A DNA stretch of 9,743 nt, taken from positions 1-9,743 of the forward strand of contig CAVURW010000165.1 of NCBI GenBank assembly GCA_963743595.1. The letters are read 5' to 3'. This DNA is from CAVURW01 sp963743595. GTDB lineage: Bacteria; Verrucomicrobiota; Verrucomicrobiia; Methylacidiphilales; UBA1321. Below are positions 6,102 to 9,743 of the stretch, in pieces. The translations under genes and the position numbers were made by a program. Below the pieces are notes generated by a model. It was not told the DNA's origin. It saw only the letters and a list, made by a program, of their open reading frames with translations, and did no database searches. The stretch's first letter is position 1; the number at the start of each line of letters is the position of its first letter.

Positions 6102-7132
6102 AACGAATCGCGAAGAGCTTTCTCTTTCTAGCAGTGCCCTGTCTGTTTGTTCCCATGTGCTTGGCGGAAGTTCAAAATGAAACGTGCGAGGTCCGTGCCC
6201 TGCCCATTACGGCTGAAGTACAAGCGACCGTATCGAAGGATCTGGCAGGATGTTCGCCGGAGACGAAGCATTTCGGTGCAGGAATCAACGAAAATAACGT
6301 GTTCACTCTCGTTGGTGATTTATTTCATAACCGTCGTACTTACTGCGTTATTGATGACAACGCGGATGTGATTATTTGTGAATGGCAGAAGTCGCCTGCG
6401 AACTGGAAGGCGGTTTGCGTTTTGAAAGTTCAGACGGCTTGGAACTTTCCAGATGGTTTTCGAGAACAGGTCTCTCGAAGTCCCATCGATCAACCGGAAC
6501 CGTTTTGGATGATTGATCTACAAGGTCATCCTTGTCTTGCGATAGCGTCCGATGTCGAGAAAGCAGGGCAAAATTATTACGTGATTTTACTGAATACAGA
6601 TTGCTCGCAGATTCAAAGCTACACTTGGTCGTTTGTGCGACGCCCCGAGGTCAAATGCGACTACTTGCTCACGGGTGATTGCTCACGAGGTAAGTCCGAA
6701 ATGGAGGTCACTTATTACTCAAGGATCCAAAAGGATGCGTTTGTACAAGTGGCTAGCTGGGGGAGTTGGTGTCCCTGGCACGCGACACGCGAAACTCGGG
6801 ACGATGAGTGCTACGATTTCGGCGGTTCGAATGGCCATGACTATACGATCCGCCAGGAAATGGAGAGTTCTTACTCCGTAGCCCTTGACGAAAAAACGAT
6901 TCAAAAGCCGCCGACGTCATTTGCTAAGATTCAGTTTATTTCCGGCAACGCATCCGATCCCGATGCGGAATCCGTCTATCTTTTTGAAAAACTGACGGGA
7001 TTGCCACCGGAGCTCTATCCCGAAAATCGTGAGGGCAGTGGTATTGCGGTCCACAACTGGCGAGTTGAGGTCACGGGCCCGGATCCGCAGCTGATCAAGC
7101 TTTTATCTGCAGATAGTAAGCAGAGAAAGTAA
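6098..7132 (+). CDS. Cysteine-rich exported protein of unknown function
   Basis: A 344-residue protein not recognised as any family. The start at 6098 is chosen because it gives a clean signal peptide (MKRIAKSFLFLAVPCLFVPM, then CLAE, probably cut after CLA); a GTG at 6074 would add eight residues before it. No Shine-Dalgarno sequence lies at normal spacing. The VPMC stretch is a poor lipobox, so a lipoprotein is less likely. The mature part has eleven cysteines (30, 52, 83, 94, 107, 146, 169, 187, 195, 225, 238), all before residue 240, which suggests disulfides in the periplasm or outside; the odd number leaves at least one unpaired. Tryptophans are frequent (WASWGSWCPWH-like cluster near 217-228). 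There is no transmembrane segment after the signal. The last ~100 residues lack cysteine and may be a separate domain. The ATG overlaps the TGA of the toxin remnant, probably by chance. Confidence 0.8.
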   Translation: MKRIAKSFLFLAVPCLFVPMCLAEVQNETCEVRALPITAEVQATVSKDLAGCSPETKHFGAGINENNVFTLVGDLFHNRRTYCVIDDNADVIICEWQKSPANWKAVCVLKVQTAWNFPDGFREQVSRSPIDQPEPFWMIDLQGHPCLAIASDVEKAGQNYYVILLNTDCSQIQSYTWSFVRRPEVKCDYLLTGDCSRGKSEMEVTYYSRIQKDAFVQVASWGSWCPWHATRETRDDECYDFGGSNGHDYTIRQEMESSYSVALDEKTIQKPPTSFAKIQFISGNASDPDAESVYLFEKLTGLPPELYPENREGSGIAVHNWRVEVTGPDPQLIKLLSADSKQRK

Positions 7133-7188
7133 CAAAACCGGATGTTTGAGGCTCGGCACTCGATTGGTGACCATTAGATCTTTCATGG

Positions 7189-7563
7189 CTAGTCTGATCG
7201 CGGCAGCTTTTTGGGGACGCTGGGATCGAGCACAGGCGGGGCGAGGGGAGTAGTGGTGCTGGGCAAGCCGATGAGCGGAAGGATCCGTTCTTGTAGAGAT
7301 TCCTCAGAAGCCTCCGCGAATAGAGGCATCTTTTTAAGAATATCTACCATCAGTCTGATAGTCAGTTTTCTGCCGATGGGAACTCGGTCCGCTTTGAGTC
7401 GTTCCATTACTATCAACACGATAGCCTCACATGCTTCCTTCTCACGCCCAGGCTGGAGGAGGTCGCCAGGCACCGACTGAATTAAGTAGGGAAGTAATTG
7501 TTTGTAAAAGTGATCTATGAATTCTGAAGCTGCATCTTTTTTAGGAGCTTGATTAGGTTCCAT
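7189..7563 (-). CDS. Small helical protein of unknown function
   Basis: A 124-residue protein, not recognised. Residues 10-100 are predicted by eye to be mostly helical and amphipathic (SEFIDHFYKQLLPYLIQSV, EACEAIVLIVMERL, LTIRLMVDILKKM); the last ~25 are proline-rich (TTTPLAPPVLDPSVPKKLP) and likely disordered. There is no signal peptide, membrane helix or cysteine cluster, so it is probably cytoplasmic; C45 is the only cysteine. The frame runs back to 7731, but ATG at 7563 has GAGG eight bases upstream and a promoter-like pair just behind it, whereas the upstream part overlaps the end of the phosphatidyltransferase pseudogene. It is the last minus-strand gene of the right half and converges on the 7132 end of the secreted protein gene. 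Confidence 0.7.
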   Translation of the reverse strand: MEPNQAPKKDAASEFIDHFYKQLLPYLIQSVPGDLLQPGREKEACEAIVLIVMERLKADRVPIGRKLTIRLMVDILKKMPLFAEASEESLQERILPLIGLPSTTTPLAPPVLDPSVPKKLPRSD

Positions 7564-7571
7564 GATAAATA

Positions 7572-7575
7572 CCTC
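7572..7575 (-). promoter_or_regulatory. Shine-Dalgarno site fixing the 7563 start
   Basis: GAGG on the minus strand, eight bases before the ATG at 7563. It is modest in strength but better than anything near the upstream in-frame start at 7731. Confidence 0.5.
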
Positions 7576-7581
7576 GATCGC

Positions 7582-7610
7582 AGTATAAAATATTGTTGTT
7601 CGATTGAAAG
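7582..7610 (-). promoter_or_regulatory. Weak promoter candidate for the small helical protein
   Basis: On the minus strand CTTTCA (7605-7610, three of six matches) is 17 bases from TATACT (7582-7587, five of six). Transcription would start near 7575, right at the GAGG, which is tight. It would allow expression independent of the broken gene upstream. Confidence 0.25.
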
Positions 7611-7679
7611 TGCGTTGATTGAGAGATTGTTTATGGGCCGTAGGGCAGGCGAATTGGCGAGCCTGAGAGAACAGGCAAC

Positions 7680-8293
7680 CTACTGTACTACGGGGAGAGA
7701 ACGGGGCAACTTCGTTCGGCTCAACTTCCATGCGTGATAAATTGTCGGTATGTCGGCCTGCGGCCTTTCGAGCATAAGCGATGCGCCGATCCCTTCAACG
7801 GCGTTCAGAATTCCCAGCATCAGGGTAATTCCGATCAACGCATCCGTGGTCTCCCCCGATCCGTTTGCGAACAGCCAGCAGCGTCGACACCATGACCACC
7901 GCCCCATAATTTGTCGGAGTACATGTGATACGATGGTTGGGCGCGGTAACGAAACCAATCGACGCAGTGTCGCAACGCCGTTACGCCGAAATAGCCAGCG
8001 ATCTCTGGTAGCCACGACCGCAATACATCCCCATGAAGCCAAACCAGAGCGATGAGCGCGCCGCCATAAAAGACTGTATCGCAATTCGAATCGAACCGTC
8101 TCAGCGCCAAGGTCGCAGTGCCCAGTTTCCGCGCCAGCACACCGTCGCAAATATCGCTAACTAATCCAATAATCAGCATTTCGACATACCAGCCACCCTC
8201 GACTCTGAACCACGCCCCGAGCGGAAACGCTCCGCCCAAAACAATGCGTAACCCAGCTAAGACCCAGGGTAAAGAGTTCAGGATATTTCTCAC
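7680..8293 (-). pseudogene. CDP-alcohol phosphatidyltransferase, broken by two frameshifts
   Basis: From GTG at 8293 the frame reads MRNILNSLPWVLAGLRIVLG and has the family signature: D47-x2-D50-G51-x2-A54-R55, then D68-x3-D72 (in SDICDGVLARK and RRFDSNCD). These aspartates bind the metal and CDP group when such integral membrane enzymes move a phospho-alcohol in phospholipid synthesis. The usual glycine before D68 is leucine, which I believe some bacterial branches share. After YSDKLW the frame derails: the hydrophobic continuation AVVMVSTLLAV is in a second frame and FANGSGETTDALIGITLMLG onward, with PTIYHAWKL near the end, is in a third, ending at 7680. One extra base in the GGGG run (7902-7905) and another near 7867-7876 explain this. 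Unless the sequence is wrong, the product stops with a junk tail at 7835. It starts 14 bases behind the sigma-like gene; no clear ribosome binding site. Confidence 0.8.
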
Positions 8294-8307
8294 GCGAGTC
8301 GGGATCT

Positions 8308-9075
8308 TTAAGTATTCGAAGCAATCGCTTTGGTAATCTGGTATCTAACCCACCATTGGCCGTAAGTACCGAAGCGATACCCACGGGTGTAATCAAAATT
8401 TAGGGATGCTTGATACAAGCCCAAGCGTCCTGCCTTTCTCATCTTTCTCGGCCCAAGGCCTTTACTAACGTACCGAAGCATCTCCGCGTCTACAATGTGC
8501 TCGTTATGTCGACACAAATTCGTCCGAAGCTTCTCAGCATCACGAACACAATCCTGAATTTGGTTACGCAAAGGGATAAATTCATCGAGAGTCATTAGCA
8601 AAGACTGTTCAATTGCCAACTGCTGCTCTTGAGGCGTTAAGTTGGAAACTCCCAAGGAATGGACGCTTACAGGTTCAAATGAATTTCTATTTTTGATAAA
8701 GTCTAGCTCACATTTTCGCTTAAACTTTAATTTTCTGATCGCGGAGATAAGCGACTGTTTTGCCTTCAAAAACTCGGGCGCTTGGAACCTCCCTAATTGT
8801 TTCAATGCACTAAAGGCTGCCCTTGCTTCCTGATAAGCTTGGCCGAATTCCTTTTTCGCTCGAGCGACCACTTCGACTTCTTCGGACTCAATTTTGACGT
8901 ACCTTTCGATTGGATCCTGGCCAGTAACGATCTTTCCGGCCTGAAAGAGGTAAGCTCCCGGAGCGACGCTCAAGGTTTGGAAAAGCTCGACGGCTAGACT
9001 CTCTTTTCCAAAAATCTGTTGGCAGATGAGTTGCTCTTTATCGCGAGGCCACGGTTTAGCTCTTCTCCACTGCAT
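8308..9075 (-). CDS. Sigma-70-like protein ending after region 2.4 (truncated or divergent)
   Basis: A 255-residue protein whose last ~70 residues match sigma-70 region 2: NLCRHNEHIVDAEMLRYVSKG (186-206) corresponds to 2.1, and FDYTRGYRFGTYGQWWVRYQ (227-246) followed by ITKAIA to 2.3-2.4, with the W241-W242 pair that helps open the -10 element. Two things are unusual. The region 2.2 core, normally DLIQEG and the main contact with the beta' clamp helices, is replaced by basic KMRKAG (211-216). The protein then stops seven residues after the 2.4 helix (IASNT), so regions 3 and 4, which bind the extended -10 and -35 elements, are missing, and no matching sequence was seen downstream. Residues 1-180 are charged, helical and unassigned; 60-120 could form a coiled coil. 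There is no ribosome binding site at ATG 9075 and the frame is open back to a stop near 9113, so the start is unsure. It may be a decaying sigma gene or a specialised fragment. Confidence 0.7.
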   Translation of the reverse strand: MQWRRAKPWPRDKEQLICQQIFGKESLAVELFQTLSVAPGAYLFQAGKIVTGQDPIERYVKIESEEVEVVARAKKEFGQAYQEARAAFSALKQLGRFQAPEFLKAKQSLISAIRKLKFKRKCELDFIKNRNSFEPVSVHSLGVSNLTPQEQQLAIEQSLLMTLDEFIPLRNQIQDCVRDAEKLRTNLCRHNEHIVDAEMLRYVSKGLGPRKMRKAGRLGLYQASLNFDYTRGYRFGTYGQWWVRYQITKAIASNT

Positions 9076-9112
9076 AATGCGAAGGACCGCTTGAGCGACT
9101 GTTACGAAAGCG

Positions 9113-9743
9113 TCACACCGTTACTCCGAGTTGATTTCGTGCGCGAACGCGTTTGAGCACGTCGCTCGGTTCGGCACGACCTGCCAAGAGATCAAGGTAG
9201 GCTCGAATCATCCCCACGGCATCGCTTTTTCCTTCGTTTAGAAATTCCACGCGAAACGCCGCCGGACGCTCGGCTGCAAATGCCTCATAGGCCACGGCAC
9301 CGGATTGCCCTTGTCCGTGAAAGACCGTGTTCCGGCAACCGACGTCCGCTTTCACGGGGTGCAAAATTCCAACGCGATCTCGCAACTCCACCGCATGGAC
9401 ATCGCAGGGCCGACCGCAGTTCGTGTGATCGGTTCCTTCTGAGAGAAACGCCGCGAAAACGCAGTGCTCCATGTGAAAGAGCGGAATGTGCTGGTGCAGC
9501 GTGATCTCGAGCCATTCGCCGGGCGTCTCGCGAAGCAGGTCGAGCACCTGACTCATGTTTAAATCGTACGACACTGTGATGCGCGTCAAGCCTTCCGCCA
9601 TAAAACGACCTGCCGTCAGCGGATTCGCCACGTTCAGCGAAAAATCGCCCACTCGAAGCGACTCCGGCGCATCGCTTCGGAAATAACTCAGCGCGCCCAG
9701 GTTCCGCACGAGATAGCCGTCGGGTACGGCCTTTTCCATCAAT
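9113..9743 (-). CDS. U32 family protein (peptidase U32-type), C-terminal part
   Basis: The last 209 codons of a gene that enters from beyond the right edge; no start is in the window. The sequence HIPLFHMEHCVFAAFLSEG followed by THTNCGRPC-like and ADVGCRNTVFH segments is the cysteine region of the U32 family, with four cysteines (residues 94, 109, 113 and 136 of the visible part) spaced as in the members that hold an iron-sulfur cluster. U32 proteins were first named collagenase-like peptidases, but the studied bacterial ones (RlhA, TrhP, UbiU/UbiV) are oxygen-independent hydroxylation factors for rRNA, tRNA or ubiquinone. Which of these applies here cannot be told. RNLGALSYFRS and VGDFSLNVANPLTAGRFM match the TIM-barrel strands before the cysteines. 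The C-terminus (VRARNQLGVTV) is intact. The sigma-like gene starts 37 bases downstream in the same direction. Confidence 0.85.
   Translation of the reverse strand, partial: LMEKAVPDGYLVRNLGALSYFRSDAPESLRVGDFSLNVANPLTAGRFMAEGLTRITVSYDLNMSQVLDLLRETPGEWLEITLHQHIPLFHMEHCVFAAFLSEGTDHTNCGRPCDVHAVELRDRVGILHPVKADVGCRNTVFHGQGQSGAVAYEAFAAERPAAFRVEFLNEGKSDAVGMIRAYLDLLAGRAEPSDVLKRVRARNQLGVTV

Noticed and set aside
7133..7188. Terminator between the convergent genes ending at 7132 and 7189
   Set aside because: Only a four-base CCAT/ATGG pairing was found, with no T-run.
7564..7731. In-frame N-terminal extension of the small helical protein (56 codons)
   Set aside because: It overlaps the coding end of the phosphatidyltransferase and lacks a ribosome binding site, while 7563 has GAGG upstream.
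8157..8396. Minus-strand frame after the sigma-like gene, as a shifted sigma region 3-4
   Set aside because: Its translation (RILKDPDSREKYPE and onward) shows no helix-turn-helix or region 3/4 pattern, and it lies antiphase to the phosphatidyltransferase start.

Overview
The window looks like chromosomal DNA from a free-living, polysaccharide-degrading bacterium. A member of the PVC group, most likely Verrucomicrobiota, fits best. This is inferred from the mix of secreted GH127 and GH97 glycoside hydrolases, a four-cysteine U32 protein and many secreted orphans; no single marker gene settles it. There are no rRNA or tRNA genes, IS elements or CRISPR arrays.

Layout. (1) 1-362, minus: N-terminal part of a secreted protein that runs off the left edge, preceded by a promoter close enough to suggest a near-leaderless message. 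(2) 434-1234, minus: a stand-alone protein of four homing-endonuclease-associated repeats with no nuclease domain. (3) 1235-1404: divergent intergenic region with an AT-rich segment holding two copies of a TTTTTGCGA motif. (4) 1405-3348, plus, and 3400-5382, minus: two convergent secreted glycoside hydrolases, a GH127 beta-L-arabinofuranosidase and a GH97 alpha-glycosidase of the retaining type. (5) 5383-5752: a 370-base region with a perfect 16-bp palindrome near a -10 box for the GH97 gene, a 34-codon ORF that may be a gene remnant, and a stem-loop. (6) 5753-6101, plus: a small antitoxin-like gene overlapping a frameshifted, eroded RelE/ParE-type toxin gene. (7) 6098-7132, plus: a cysteine-rich exported protein of unknown function. 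(8) 7189-9743, minus: in transcription order, the end of a U32 gene, a sigma-70-like gene that stops straight after region 2.4, a CDP-alcohol phosphatidyltransferase gene broken by two frameshifts, and a small helical protein of unknown function.

How the genes fit together. The two hydrolases would work outside the cytoplasm, removing beta-L-arabinofuranosyl and alpha-galactosyl or alpha-glucosyl ends from plant-type glycans; the palindrome suggests that at least GH97 is controlled by a local repressor. The right half shows decay: a broken toxin, a broken phosphatidyltransferase and a sigma-like protein without regions 3 and 4. I see no clear multi-gene defence or biosynthetic system. The least explained items are the sigma-like protein with an altered region 2.2, the nuclease-free repeat protein and the cysteine-rich secreted protein. 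Several starts were moved inward from the longest frame on the basis of Shine-Dalgarno sequences and signal peptides (1234, 5382, 6098, 7563).
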